Counted from the first letter of the stretch, positions 33,981-44,074 are shown. The stretch: 64,000 nucleotides of DNA from an uncultured Carboxylicivirga sp. (GCA_947503525.1 CANNEA010000005.1:310001-374000), one strand, 5' to 3'. Made by a program: numbers and translations. Notes: a model not told the origin generated them from the letters alone.

Positions 33981-35118
33981 ATCCCTGCAAATTTGCCACA
34001 TTTTTCACTACCGACAAAAGGGTTTGCGCCTTCAAATTCGTTTCTTCCCATTCTTTTTCAACTTCACTCTCTTTAGTTATTCCTCCACCAACATATAAGG
34101 CGGTGTGATCCTTGCAAACCTTCATACATCTGATGTTAACATACAAGGTAAAACTACCCTTATCCACAGGTCCCAGAAAACCCGCATAATAAGCCCTATC
34201 CTGATCTTCGCAACTTTTAATTAAATCCATTGCTTCTTTTTTTGGCATCCCACAAACCGCAGGTGTTGGATTTAATTGTGATAATAAGTGGCTAAGCTTA
34301 TCGTTTAAATCTTCCTGATCAAAAGTAAAGTCTGTTCGAAGATGCTTAACCTGACCTGCTTCAGCGCTATACGGTCCATTTTTTTGATAACGTACAACAC
34401 CATTCTGAAGCAATTTATTCTCCATGTACTCAGTCACCAAGGCTTGCTCAACAATTTCCTTCTTGCTCCATTCTGTTTCCGGGGAGTTGACTAAAGTACC
34501 TGCAAGAGAAACCGTATAAAGGGTATTATCTTCCTTCTTTAGTAAAACCTCAGGACCTGCCCCTATCCAAATACCGGAAACCGGACTTGCCACAACATAA
34601 ATAAAAGCATGTGGATATAAGCTACACAATTCCTCAAAGAGTGTTACAATTGAATCAGGCTGTAATGCTTCAGCTTTTTTTATTCTTGATAAGATCACCT
34701 TCTCAAGCCTATTATCACAGATTGCAGAGTGCATCTGTGAAAAATGCCTGGCATAAGTATTGAAATCTATTTCCGTATCGGTCTCATCAAGGATGGTATC
34801 CTTATAAAATGAGTTTATTTTTAGTATGGATTCAGGACATAACTCATTTGAAAACTCATCTGAAAAAACTTGATTTACAAAAAATGAAGAATACTTCCCT
34901 TCAACAAAAGGATGCATTACAAATCCTGTTGCATTCAATATTTTATCACTAACACCATCCTCTAATTTAACGGCATTACCAAGCATCAAATGTTTAATCT
35001 TGCTATTTTGATGTCGATACAAAATTATTGTGTCCGCTTCCTTTTCAAGAAAAGCATCCAATTGATCTTCTATATGTGTTGTGCTCACTATATTTTTTTC
35101 TTGATACAAATATAACAT
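33973..35118 (-). CDS. menF: isochorismate synthase
   Basis: Isomerises chorismate to isochorismate, the first dedicated menaquinone step. The 381-residue protein carries the chorismate-binding fold in its C-terminal 260 residues: LEKVILSRIKKAEAL (~137), WIGAGPEVLL (~185), VSLAGTL (~207), NPTPAVCGMPKKEAM (~288) and LYVNIRC plus YVGGGI near the end. The first ~120 residues are a poorly conserved N-terminal region. First gene of the overlapping men operon. MenF is preferred to EntC because of menD and menB next to it. Confidence 0.92.
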   Translation of the reverse strand: MLYLYQEKNIVSTTHIEDQLDAFLEKEADTIILYRHQNSKIKHLMLGNAVKLEDGVSDKILNATGFVMHPFVEGKYSSFFVNQVFSDEFSNELCPESILKINSFYKDTILDETDTEIDFNTYARHFSQMHSAICDNRLEKVILSRIKKAEALQPDSIVTLFEELCSLYPHAFIYVVASPVSGIWIGAGPEVLLKKEDNTLYTVSLAGTLVNSPETEWSKKEIVEQALVTEYMENKLLQNGVVRYQKNGPYSAEAGQVKHLRTDFTFDQEDLNDKLSHLLSQLNPTPAVCGMPKKEAMDLIKSCEDQDRAYYAGFLGPVDKGSFTLYVNIRCMKVCKDHTALYVGGGITKESEVEKEWEETNLKAQTLLSVVKNVANLQGYE

Positions 35119-35273
35119 TTACTTGAGAGAGCTGGCATGTTTATTAGGTACAAATCGTTAACAAATGATTTAAATTAAAAGCACACAAAACATGATTAAC
35201 GGCTATTTTTTCATGATAAACGCAACCCTTTTAAAGATGAAGAGTATAAATTCATACACTCAAATACGTTATA

Positions 35274-38081
35274 ATGGAAAACAACTACCGATACTACACG
35301 GGGTTAAGGATCTACATTAAGAAATTTCTGCTTTTGATTGGGCTGAGTTTATTTACAATTACATCCTTTTCAAGCGAAGACAGCAAAAACTGTGTTAATT
35401 GTTTTGAAACTGAAATTATCAGTATTGACAAATCCGATGATTGCCTTAACATTCAACTTGAAATAAGTGCTTTTAATTGCATTCATGCCTTATCACACTT
35501 TAGTGCAGAAGTACCATGTGGTACAGTTACAGAAGCTAGCAACAGCAAAGGCTGGCCAATGGAACTGAATAGCACTGACCCAACAACCGGTATTACAGGA
35601 ATAAAAGTCGATGACATTAAGAATTTTGGTGAATCTTCAGATTCCACATCCTTTATATTATCCTACACCATTTGTTCTTCAGATGCAGAATGCATTAAAC
35701 TTATTGAAAACAGAGATTTTATTGTGGCATATAAAGCTGCCACCTGTGTATTTATTGACACCATTGAAGTAAGTAATAGTCATTTGGAAGCCAGCATCAC
35801 CCCTGGTCACATTGATTGCTATGATGAAGCCAGTGGCAAGGTAGAAACTCAAATCCTAAATGGAACACCACCTTATTCTTATCAATGGAATACGGGTGAA
35901 ACTTCAGCACATCTGCTAAATATAAAGGCCGGAACCTATCAGGTGCTGATAACTGATGCCAATGGATCAACACTACAACTCAGTGCAGAAGTTACTCAAA
36001 CTAATGCTATTAATGTGGAAAGTAAAATCACGCACTCAAACTGTGGATTAAATGATGGAGCCATCGAAACATTAGTGACGGGTGGAACAGCACCTTACCA
36101 TTACAGCTGGGATAATGGCGATACCATTTCAACGCTTAGTAAATTGGAAGCCGGATTGTACACTTTAATTCTAAGTGATGCTAATCAGTGTACAAAAACA
36201 CTAAAGTTTAACATTCAAAACATCACCAGCTTAACAGCTAGCGTGACCACTGATGTGATTGCTTGTCATGAAGAAGGAGAAGGCGAACTAAGCGTTACGC
36301 CAAGTGGCGGTACTGAACCATATACGTATCTTTGGGATAACGGTGATACCACAGCGATAGCCAATAATTTAAATGGTGGAACACATAAAGTCATTATTAC
36401 AGATGCCCTTGGTTGTAGTATTGAAAAGAGAGCATATGTTATTTTACAGAAGCTGACAGCATCTGCAAGCATTAACAATCCGGTTTGTAACAGTGATGTC
36501 ACCGGATCAGTTGAATTAGACATATCTAATGGTACGGAACCCTATTCTATTTTGTGGAATACAGGCGACACCACAAGTTATTTAAACGATTTGGCCGGTG
36601 GTTGGTATTGGGCCGACATTAGCGATGCATTGGGTTGTACCTATCGAAAATACGTTAACATAAAAGCACCTCAAGAAATTGCTTTAAATGCATCCTATAG
36701 GCGCTTAAGCTGTCTTGAATCCGATTCAAGCATCCTGGTTGATTTAAATGCATCCGGAGGTACAGCTCCTTACAAATTTTATTATGATGACGAAGAAATC
36801 ACTGGAACATACACGGTTGACAAGGTGGCTTATTATACCTTCCGGGTAGTGGACAACAATGGCTGCGAAACCATTGATAGTATTTACATTGAACGTCCCA
36901 ATGCTAATCTTAACAGTTCAATTTCCATTGTTCAGACCGATTGCGATCAACCGGATTATGGTTCAGCCAGCATTATTATTAATGGGGGCAACGCCCCGTA
37001 TTTGGTTAGCTGGTCTGATGGATCAGAACAAATGGAACGTAGTGACTTAATGCCTGGCAATTATAATGTAGCTGTAAGCGATGCCAGTGGCTGTTCAGCT
37101 GAGCATCAGTTTACCATTAATGCAATTGAGCTGGCTTCAGCTGAAATATTACACCCCGATGCACTGCCTGATTGCTTAAGCCCTGATCAATCATTAATAG
37201 CAATGCTTAACAATGCATCATCCTACGAATGGGACATTATTGACGATACTAATACATGGATCATACAGGAAGCCGGTATGGAAGAATTAATATATACTTC
37301 TGGCCCGGGCACTGCAATTATTACTCTAAAAGCCATTAGTAAAGATGGCTGTATGGCAATTGACTCTTTGGCACTTACTTGCCAGCAAGACGATACTGAA
37401 GAGCCAATAGATCCAAATCCTGATCCGGAAGATGATTGCACACCATGTTATCAAATAGTTCCAACCGGCATATGGAACCTTGAAGACAATTGTTATAAAT
37501 ATAGTGCAACTGTATTGACGGATGGATCCTGCCGATTTGAACTATCTCATTTAAGCTTTGAAGTGATGAATGGTAGCATTCAATACCTTAATAATTCAAA
37601 AGGCTGGAAGACTGAAATCAACAGCAAAGATCCAACATCGGGTTTGTATGGCTTTAAGATTGACGACATTCAAAACTTTGGTAAGACGAAGGACCAGTTT
37701 AATATCGAGTTTGCGATATGCTTTCAGGGAGATCGACAGGATGAATTTACACTTGCGTACAAGTCAGCACAATGTCTGGCCATAGACACCTTAATCTTTA
37801 GTCGAGAATTATATTCAAATCAACTTGTGAGCAAATCATATCCAAATCCTTTTACCGATAAAATCAACATAGATTTTACCGCTAAAGAAGATACCAATGC
37901 AGAATTGTATATTTATGATGTTTATGGTAATTTGATCGAATGCCTTTATAAAGGGAAGGTAACAACAAATACCTATTATAACTTTGAGTTCACGGCTAAG
38001 GATACTAAAGAAAATATTTTCTTTTATCGATTGGTATGTGGTCAGGAAATATCTCAAGGTAAAATAATTAAGCTGAGATAA
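35274..38081 (+). CDS. SprB-repeat surface protein with type IX secretion signal
   Basis: A 935-residue secreted protein. A hydrophobic signal (residues ~15-33) leads to a Cys-rich domain (~39-165) that recurs at ~722-850: both copies share NSKGW, NS(T/K)DPT(T/S)G and K(V/I)DDI(K/Q)NFG. Between them lie six SprB-like ~72-residue repeats (GTxPYxYxWNxGxT...GxYxVxITDAxGC pattern) and one PKD-like module, followed by an acidic Pro-Asp linker. The last ~80 residues (SYPNPFTDKINI ... GKIIKLR) are a type A T9SS C-terminal sorting domain. Likely an adhesin or matrix component displayed on the cell surface. Ligand unknown. Confidence 0.88.
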   Translation: MENNYRYYTGLRIYIKKFLLLIGLSLFTITSFSSEDSKNCVNCFETEIISIDKSDDCLNIQLEISAFNCIHALSHFSAEVPCGTVTEASNSKGWPMELNSTDPTTGITGIKVDDIKNFGESSDSTSFILSYTICSSDAECIKLIENRDFIVAYKAATCVFIDTIEVSNSHLEASITPGHIDCYDEASGKVETQILNGTPPYSYQWNTGETSAHLLNIKAGTYQVLITDANGSTLQLSAEVTQTNAINVESKITHSNCGLNDGAIETLVTGGTAPYHYSWDNGDTISTLSKLEAGLYTLILSDANQCTKTLKFNIQNITSLTASVTTDVIACHEEGEGELSVTPSGGTEPYTYLWDNGDTTAIANNLNGGTHKVIITDALGCSIEKRAYVILQKLTASASINNPVCNSDVTGSVELDISNGTEPYSILWNTGDTTSYLNDLAGGWYWADISDALGCTYRKYVNIKAPQEIALNASYRRLSCLESDSSILVDLNASGGTAPYKFYYDDEEITGTYTVDKVAYYTFRVVDNNGCETIDSIYIERPNANLNSSISIVQTDCDQPDYGSASIIINGGNAPYLVSWSDGSEQMERSDLMPGNYNVAVSDASGCSAEHQFTINAIELASAEILHPDALPDCLSPDQSLIAMLNNASSYEWDIIDDTNTWIIQEAGMEELIYTSGPGTAIITLKAISKDGCMAIDSLALTCQQDDTEEPIDPNPDPEDDCTPCYQIVPTGIWNLEDNCYKYSATVLTDGSCRFELSHLSFEVMNGSIQYLNNSKGWKTEINSKDPTSGLYGFKIDDIQNFGKTKDQFNIEFAICFQGDRQDEFTLAYKSAQCLAIDTLIFSRELYSNQLVSKSYPNPFTDKINIDFTAKEDTNAELYIYDVYGNLIECLYKGKVTTNTYYNFEFTAKDTKENIFFYRLVCGQEISQGKIIKLR

Positions 38082-38101
38082 TCGTCACATTCAAAGTATT
38101 G

Positions 38102-38133
38102 AAAGAGCTGCAATTTTATGCAGCTCTTTTTTT
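38102..38133 (+). terminator. Rho-independent terminator of the SprB-repeat gene
   Basis: Perfect 11-bp stem AAAGAGCTGCA / TGCAGCTCTTT with a 6-nt loop, followed by a T-run, 20 bp after the stop codon. Confidence 0.9.
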
Positions 38134-38216
38134 ATGATCATTTTTTGGCACTTATTAAAAAATACTCCTACATTGAATATTAAATTTCAAATTTAATCCA
38201 CTTTTAAACCGCACAA

Positions 38217-40637
38217 ATGAAGAAAATTACATTCTTAATCTGCTGTCTAATCATGAGCTCCACTCTGTCAAAAGCTCAGGTAGACCTAAAATACCAACTG
38301 CCTTCAAAAGAAATCCTTGATCTGGCAGATGTACCTCTCCCTCCGGTAACTACAACCAATAAAGATGCTTCCATTGTAATACTGATGTATCGTAATCAAT
38401 ACAAAAGCATTGCTGAATTATCCGAAGAAGAAATGCGCCTGGCAGGAATACGAACCAACCCGCTTACCAATATCTCTTCTCGAACAAGATTCTACAGTAA
38501 TATCGAAGTTCAAAAAACCGGTGATGTAAAACTCAATACAATCAGCAACTTGCCCGAAAATGCAAGAATAGCCAATGTATCCTGGTCACCTGACCAAAGT
38601 AAGATTGCATTTACCAACACCACCACTTCCGGAACTGAACTGTGGTATGTTGATTTAAGTGATTTGAAGGCTAAAAAGCTTAGTTCTACAATAGTCAATA
38701 GTAACCTGGGGAGATCCTTTTACTGGTTAAAAAACAATGCCGGACTACTAACTAAAATTTTGCCTCAAAACCGAAAAGCGTTAATCGATAAGTCCACGTC
38801 CATTCCAACAGGTCCGGTTATATCTGTAAACGATGGTAAAAAAGCCCAGAACCGAACTTATCAAGATTTGTTAAAAGACAAGGCTGATGAGCAAAACTTT
38901 ATTACACTGGCTGAAGCTGAACTGAATGTTATTGGATTGGATGGTTCTTCAAAAAAATGGGCTCCAAAGGCCATTTACAGAAGTATTAATCAGTCGCCTG
39001 ATGGTAATTATTTAATCATTGGAATCACCAAGCAGCCCTTCTCCTATTTAGTGCCTTACTCCAGGTTTAGTACCGAATATATTCTCTTTGGAAAAGATGG
39101 TGAAAAAATTAAAACTCTGGAAGATGTACCATTAATTGAAGATCTTCCGAAGGGATTTATGGCTCAACGAGAAGGCAAACGTAATTTTGGCTGGAGAAAT
39201 GATAAACCGGCAACGATGTACTGGGCAGAAGTTTTAGATGGAGGAGATCCAGAAAACGAGGTAGAGTACAGAGATGAAGTCTTTCAATGGGCTGCTCCTT
39301 TTGATGGCGAACCCACATCCTTAATTAAGGTACACAATCGCTTTTATGGTATTGAGTGGGGTAATGATGAAATTGCGATGGCTTATGACTACTGGTGGAA
39401 TACCAGAAATACCAAAACCTACCAATTCAATCCATCAGATAACACCCAGGCTACGGAAATATTATTTGATCGAAATTATCAAGACCGATACAATGATCCA
39501 GGCTCGTTTGTCACAACAAAAAACCGTATGAACCAGAATATATTGGTTATTGACAAAGGCTATGTATACCTTCAAGGAGAAGGCTATTCAGCTGAAGGCC
39601 AAAAGCCTTTCATTGATAAAATGAACCTGAAAAGCAAAAAGAAAAATCGCTTATTCCAGGCCAATAACGAAGACAAGCTTGAAACCATTTCAAAAGTAAT
39701 TGACATTAAAAAAGGTCGTGTTATCACACGTATTCAATCGGCTACGGATTATCCCAACTATTATTTACGTAATATCAAATCGCGTAAAGCACCAACACCA
39801 ATTACACGTTTTGAAAATCCATTTAAAAGTATTGCCGGTGTGCATAAGGAAATCATCAACTATAAACGTAAGGATGGTTTGGACCTATCCGGCACCTTAT
39901 ATCTTCCGGCCGGTTACGACATGAATAAAAAAGAAAGGCTACCCTTAATCATGTGGGCTTATCCCTATGAGTTTAAAGATAAACAAAGTGCATCTCAGGT
40001 TACTTCATCCGCCAATGAATTTATCTACCCGTGGTATGGATCACCTGTGTTCTGGGTGATGAAAGGCTATGCTGTTCTGGATGATGCCTCGTTCCCAATA
40101 TTAGGTGAAGGCGATGAAGAACCTAATGATACCTTTATTCCTCAATTGGTAAGCAATGCTAAAGCAGCCATTGACTATCTGGAAGAACAAGGTTATGTGG
40201 ACAGAGAACGTGTAGCTGTGGGAGGTCACTCCTACGGGGCATTTATGACGGCCAATCTACTTTCGCATTCCGATTTATTCGCTGCCGGTATTGCTCGAAG
40301 TGGAGCATACAACCGAACCTTAACACCTTTTGGCTTCCAAAGTGAAGAGCGTAACTATTGGGAAGCCCCTGAGATATACAATACCATGTCGCCTTTTATG
40401 AATGCTGAAAAAATGAAACATCCATTACTTCTCATTCATGGAATTGAAGATAATAATTCAGGAACTTACACCATGCAGAGTGAACGTTACTTTAATGCCT
40501 TAAAAGGTTTAGGAGCAACTGTTCGCTTGGTACTATTACCTTCGGAGAGTCATGGTTACAGAGCTAAAGAATCGGTATTACACATGCTTTGGGAGCAGGA
40601 TCAGTGGCTTGAAAAATATGTAAAAAATAAGAAATAA
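38217..40637 (+). CDS. secreted S9-family (prolyl oligopeptidase-like) peptidase
   Basis: An 806-residue serine peptidase with a cleavable signal (MKKITFLICC ... SKAQ). An N-terminal beta-propeller-like region (residues ~90-540) is followed by an alpha/beta-hydrolase domain. The catalytic triad is visible: Ser in GGHSYGAFM (~671), Asp in HGIEDNNSG (~742) and His in SESHGYR (~778). The organisation resembles the glutamyl-endopeptidase/dipeptidyl-peptidase branch of S9. Likely periplasmic and involved in peptide breakdown. It is monocistronic between a terminator and hairpins. Confidence 0.9.
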   Translation: MKKITFLICCLIMSSTLSKAQVDLKYQLPSKEILDLADVPLPPVTTTNKDASIVILMYRNQYKSIAELSEEEMRLAGIRTNPLTNISSRTRFYSNIEVQKTGDVKLNTISNLPENARIANVSWSPDQSKIAFTNTTTSGTELWYVDLSDLKAKKLSSTIVNSNLGRSFYWLKNNAGLLTKILPQNRKALIDKSTSIPTGPVISVNDGKKAQNRTYQDLLKDKADEQNFITLAEAELNVIGLDGSSKKWAPKAIYRSINQSPDGNYLIIGITKQPFSYLVPYSRFSTEYILFGKDGEKIKTLEDVPLIEDLPKGFMAQREGKRNFGWRNDKPATMYWAEVLDGGDPENEVEYRDEVFQWAAPFDGEPTSLIKVHNRFYGIEWGNDEIAMAYDYWWNTRNTKTYQFNPSDNTQATEILFDRNYQDRYNDPGSFVTTKNRMNQNILVIDKGYVYLQGEGYSAEGQKPFIDKMNLKSKKKNRLFQANNEDKLETISKVIDIKKGRVITRIQSATDYPNYYLRNIKSRKAPTPITRFENPFKSIAGVHKEIINYKRKDGLDLSGTLYLPAGYDMNKKERLPLIMWAYPYEFKDKQSASQVTSSANEFIYPWYGSPVFWVMKGYAVLDDASFPILGEGDEEPNDTFIPQLVSNAKAAIDYLEEQGYVDRERVAVGGHSYGAFMTANLLSHSDLFAAGIARSGAYNRTLTPFGFQSEERNYWEAPEIYNTMSPFMNAEKMKHPLLLIHGIEDNNSGTYTMQSERYFNALKGLGATVRLVLLPSESHGYRAKESVLHMLWEQDQWLEKYVKNKK

Positions 40638-40645
40638 CGCAGAAA

Positions 40646-40718
40646 GTGAAATAGGGATCAGTTCCCTATTTCACCCTTAAATCCCATAATGGGATAAAAG
40701 CCTCCCGCTTTATGCGGG
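40646..40718 (+). repeat. cluster of three hairpins after the S9 peptidase gene
   Basis: GTGAAATAGGGA / TCCCTATTTCAC (40646-40674, 5-nt loop), the palindrome ATCCCATAATGGGAT (40681-40695) and CCCGC-TTTAT-GCGGG (40704-40718). The first may stop or stabilise the peptidase mRNA, but no T-run follows. Confidence 0.6.
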
Positions 40719-40810
40719 CAGGTTTAATTGGGTATGAAGCTGATCATTTACTTTTAACTAACAACACAATTTAGGATAGAGCTACTGACAAAAAACTTAA
40801 AAGCACAGCC

Positions 40811-41578
40811 ATGGAAGAATCACAACATCTGGACGAGCTGAATTACAAGCATCTTAAGAATAAGCAGTTTGATGTAGCAATTTTACCCTGGGGCGCCTGC
40901 GAAGCGCATAATTATCATCTACCCTATGGTACTGATAATTTTGAAACAGAGGTTATCATTAAACAATCTTCTCAATTAGCTAGTGAGAAAGGTGCTTCTG
41001 TAATAGTGCTGCCAATTATTCCTTTTGGGGTAAACACCGGACAAACCGATATCCCGTTTGTAATAAACATGCTGCCATCTACACAGTTGGCCATAATTAA
41101 AGATGTGGCGAAATCTGTATTTTCCTGTGGAATTGATAAACTTCTCATATTTAACGGACATGGTGGTAATGATTTTAAGTCCATCATCCGGGAAGTCGGC
41201 AGTCAATATCCTCAACAATTAATTTGTACCTGCAATTGGTTTCAGGCTTTAAAACAAAGTAATTACTTCAATCATCCGGGTGAGCATGCTGATGAAATGG
41301 AAACCAGCCTTATGATGTATCTATACCCTGAATTGGTGCTTCCCCTTGATCAGGCCGGGAATGGTCAACACAAGAAATTTCGGGTTCATGCTTTAAACGA
41401 GAATTGGGCCTGGGCCGAACGCAAATGGAGTAAAGTAACAAATGACACCGGCATAGGTAATCCACATTATGCCAATGCTGATAAAGGGGAAAAGTACTTT
41501 AACGACCTGTGCCAGGTGCTTAGTAAGTTTATTATTGATCTAGCTTCCACACCCAATAAGGACTTCTACAATTATTAA
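40811..41578 (+). CDS. creatininase-family amidohydrolase
   Basis: A 255-residue metal-dependent amidase of the creatininase/MftE-like group. PWGACEAHNYHLPYGTDNFETE (cited in parts: GACEAHN, HLPYGTDN) supplies the first metal ligands; FNGHGGNDF (~115) and HADEMETSLMM (~160) supply the rest. No signal peptide, so cytoplasmic. Family members cleave creatinine, formamides of purine/riboflavin pathways, or mycofactocin precursors; nothing nearby indicates which. It ends convergently, overlapping the last bases of the next gene on the opposite strand. Confidence 0.85.
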   Translation: MEESQHLDELNYKHLKNKQFDVAILPWGACEAHNYHLPYGTDNFETEVIIKQSSQLASEKGASVIVLPIIPFGVNTGQTDIPFVINMLPSTQLAIIKDVAKSVFSCGIDKLLIFNGHGGNDFKSIIREVGSQYPQQLICTCNWFQALKQSNYFNHPGEHADEMETSLMMYLYPELVLPLDQAGNGQHKKFRVHALNENWAWAERKWSKVTNDTGIGNPHYANADKGEKYFNDLCQVLSKFIIDLASTPNKDFYNY

Positions 41579-42483
41579 GGTTTGAAAATTGACATAACAG
41601 GCCGATGATCACTGCCTTTTTTCAAAAAATCTGCTTGACAGTTGGAAGGCCTGATCGTTACAGTATTATGATGATGGGTAAATAATTCATTTGAAATTAA
41701 TATATGATCGATATGACTTGGCCACGAAGGGTAAGACCAATACTCACTATCGCTATTTGCTAACTCCATATCCGCAAAACGATAATTAGCAGCGTCTTCA
41801 ATAAAATTCCAAAAGACATTATCACTTGTATAAACATCGCTGATTTCGTCATTGTAATCACCTAAAACAACAACCATCTGATCATCTAAATTATCATCAA
41901 TATATTGCTTTAACTTTTCGGATGCATCCCTTCTTCGCTCTTCATTATCAGATCCGCCACAGCACTTTAAATGATTATTAATCATATATACCTGAAGTCC
42001 CGAGCCCTTATGATGAACTTTAATTTTCATTGGAGCACGAGGAAAGGCATACCAATCAGTAGAAAGGATAGCTTCCGTTTCTTCTGTAATCAAATCAATT
42101 TCTGAAACTTTATAGATATAGGCCAAAGATTGATCTCCTGAAGATTTTGGTGTGAATACACCTTCCCAACCGGGCAATTCGTCAGTCAAACGAGATGTCC
42201 AATATTCACTTCCTATTTCTTGAATAGCAACAACATCAGCATCTAATTGCCCGATTAAACTGGCAATATATGGCAGACGCTCCGACATCTTATAATCGTG
42301 ATTGCCACTGTTATTAAAGTGCTCTATATTGAATGTTACAACTTCTAATGTTTCAGAACCTGTTGATACAGTGCAATCACTGAAATCATATTTCCATACG
42401 ATGGCGACTTCTTCTTTATCACAAGAAGACAAAGCAACTAACAAGAGAGTTAAAAGAAAGAAAGATAAAGCAGATCTTTTCAT
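41575..42483 (-). CDS. endonuclease/exonuclease/phosphatase-family lipoprotein
   Basis: A 302-residue exported protein with a lipobox near residue 21 (VALSSCDKEE). The EEP fold follows: TFNIEHFNN (~50), ADVVAIQEIGS (~85), INNHLKCCGG (~170), LGDYNDE (~208) and GSDHRPVM at the C-terminus, which supply the Asn, Glu, Asp and His of the active site. Substrates in the family range from DNA to phospholipids and inositol phosphates; outer-membrane or periplasmic anchoring suggests scavenging of extracellular phosphate or nucleic acid. Three-base-overlap convergent with the creatininase gene. Confidence 0.85.
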   Translation of the reverse strand: MKRSALSFFLLTLLLVALSSCDKEEVAIVWKYDFSDCTVSTGSETLEVVTFNIEHFNNSGNHDYKMSERLPYIASLIGQLDADVVAIQEIGSEYWTSRLTDELPGWEGVFTPKSSGDQSLAYIYKVSEIDLITEETEAILSTDWYAFPRAPMKIKVHHKGSGLQVYMINNHLKCCGGSDNEERRRDASEKLKQYIDDNLDDQMVVVLGDYNDEISDVYTSDNVFWNFIEDAANYRFADMELANSDSEYWSYPSWPSHIDHILISNELFTHHHNTVTIRPSNCQADFLKKGSDHRPVMSIFKP

Positions 42484-42552
42484 ATCACAACATTAGACCA
42501 ATTGGTCGTCAATATTAAACTATTTTACTGAAAAGACAACTCTTTGGCTTAA

Positions 42553-43602
42553 TTATTCCTCTGATTCAAAGAATAATTTATAGAATTTTAATCCACGTTC
42601 ACTATCAAAACCCTTTTCAATATATTGTCGTTTACCATGAACATAGACATGGAAATTCTTATCGAGCTTAAGAACTGATTTGAAATGCTTCTTTTCAGCC
42701 TTTACTGCATCTTTTGAGATATCGAAACTATCCTGAAGCGGCATACTTTTTTCATTCGTAAAGAAGCTTTTATAATCCTGAAAGGCATCCACAACCTCAG
42801 GCTGGCGAATCACTTCTTTTTCAAACTCACGCTCGTTGAAATTGGCATTCTTACCAAAGTACTCAATGGAACGGTTTAACATATCCACCTGATCCGGGCG
42901 TGCCACATCGTTATCCTCGTTAAATACTTCACCAACAAACCCTTTACACATCTGAAGGTAATTATTGGTAAAATAGTAATTATCTTCCCGGGGCTTAAGA
43001 CCTAAGAAGTCTGTATGCCAAAAATGAGCTTCGTTACCCTTGTTGATATTATCCACGGAGCAAATTTTGAAGCCTAAATCCTTTTCTGTATTAAATATTA
43101 AACAGCCTTTGTCCAACTTTTTAATATTTATTCCTTCCTGTGCTCCTAATTCAAAGCTCTGATTGCGAAGCATCACTTTTAGGAAAGTATCCTTATTCTC
43201 TGATTTAAAAATACCCAGAGCGTCAACAACTTCACCGTCTACAACAATATCAGAAAATAATACCATGTAAAACTCCCCTCCTCTAATCTTAGGATGGTTC
43301 GATTGTTCAAATAAATGATTGGCTATATTAACCGAGGACTCATGAAATGTGGAGGCATCATTAAATACATTCTCACTCAAACCATACATGATATTACTTT
43401 CAATACCTTCTTCGTGATGAAAATTAAAATAAGCGTCGGTTTTAAAAGGCTTAAAGAAATATTGTTTAAGCACTTCACTTACTACTTCTTCATCCTGAAA
43501 CTGGGCCTCAGAGTTTGAGAATCTAATTTCTTCACCTTCTGCTCTACATCCAATTTGATGTACAACTATCTTTTGTATGCTGGTTTGTGTAAAGTCAATC
43601 AT
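42553..43602 (-). CDS. nucleoid-associated protein (NdpA/YejK family)
   Basis: A 349-residue cytoplasmic protein of the 37-kDa nucleoid-associated family. Recognised from overall pattern: N-terminal IQKIVVHQIG, the middle block FYMVLFSDIVVDGEVVDALGIFK (quoted as VVDALGIFK, ~125), and FLGLKPREDNYYFTNNYLQ-type region (LGLKPREDNYY, ~200). Bacteroidota carry single copies of this family. Its DNA-binding role is known mainly from enterobacterial YejK and has not been defined here. Monocistronic, with a good promoter candidate upstream. Confidence 0.85.
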   Translation of the reverse strand: MIDFTQTSIQKIVVHQIGCRAEGEEIRFSNSEAQFQDEEVVSEVLKQYFFKPFKTDAYFNFHHEEGIESNIMYGLSENVFNDASTFHESSVNIANHLFEQSNHPKIRGGEFYMVLFSDIVVDGEVVDALGIFKSENKDTFLKVMLRNQSFELGAQEGINIKKLDKGCLIFNTEKDLGFKICSVDNINKGNEAHFWHTDFLGLKPREDNYYFTNNYLQMCKGFVGEVFNEDNDVARPDQVDMLNRSIEYFGKNANFNEREFEKEVIRQPEVVDAFQDYKSFFTNEKSMPLQDSFDISKDAVKAEKKHFKSVLKLDKNFHVYVHGKRQYIEKGFDSERGLKFYKLFFESEE

Positions 43603-43625
43603 TGGTAACTTGTAATTTTAGCAAA

Positions 43626-43659
43626 CAAATATACATCAATCACTTTAAATGATTACAAA
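43626..43659 (-). promoter_or_regulatory. candidate Bacteroidota promoter of the nucleoid-associated protein gene
   Basis: On the - strand TTTG, 22 bp, then TATATTTG (exact TAnnTTTG). Located 24-57 bp before the ATG. Spacing is slightly longer than the usual 19-21 bp. Confidence 0.45.
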
Positions 43660-43687
43660 AAAAGAGTAAGTCTCATTTTGAGGGTAT

Positions 43688-43726
43688 AAAAAACAGCTGT
43701 TGAAATAACTCTTCAACAACTGTTTT
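43688..43726 (-). terminator. terminator of the 108-residue hypothetical gene
   Basis: On the - strand a 15-bp stem (AAAACAGTTGTTGAA / TTCAACAGCTGTTTT, one G-T wobble) with a 7-nt loop and a T-run, 21 bp after the stop at 43748. Confidence 0.8.
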
Positions 43727-43747
43727 CAGGCTTAAATAAGCAATAAG

Positions 43748-44074
43748 TTAATTTGCTCTACAATGTGAAGCATACCATGAAACAGGGTGTTGAGAACCTT
43801 CTACAAGCTCCTCTAATATCTTTCTGTCATCCCAGCTGTTTTCAAAATTACAGGACTGGTCAAGGGCGCGCGACAATAACAACCATTCATCAACAATTTG
43901 TTGGGTAAGTTTTCCTTTAAAATCTTTTAAAATTCTTAGACAACATTTGTTAACGATGTGAATTTTTGTCTCTTCATTCTGTAATGAATCTCTGGTAGTG
44001 TATACATGATCATCAATTTGAATGAATTCTCCTTCTTCGAGAACAACGTTTAGTGTTAAGTTAACTTTTGTCAT
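43748..44074 (-). CDS. hypothetical protein, 108 residues
   Basis: I do not recognise a family. The product is small, acidic and probably soluble: an N-terminal beta-rich part (KVNLTLNVVLEEGEFIQID) and a helical C-terminal half (LRILKDFKGKLTQQIVDEWLLLSRALD). It contains four cysteines. Supporting its reality are the strong terminator after the stop, an open frame with Bacteroidota-like codon use, and isolation from other genes. Nothing in the neighbourhood suggests a role. Confidence 0.6.
   Translation of the reverse strand: MTKVNLTLNVVLEEGEFIQIDDHVYTTRDSLQNEETKIHIVNKCCLRILKDFKGKLTQQIVDEWLLLSRALDQSCNFENSWDDRKILEELVEGSQHPVSWYASHCRAN

Noticed and set aside
42553-43602. phage or conjugative origin for the central region
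   Set aside because: No integrase, portal, capsid, relaxase or tra genes; neighbours are ordinary chromosomal families.
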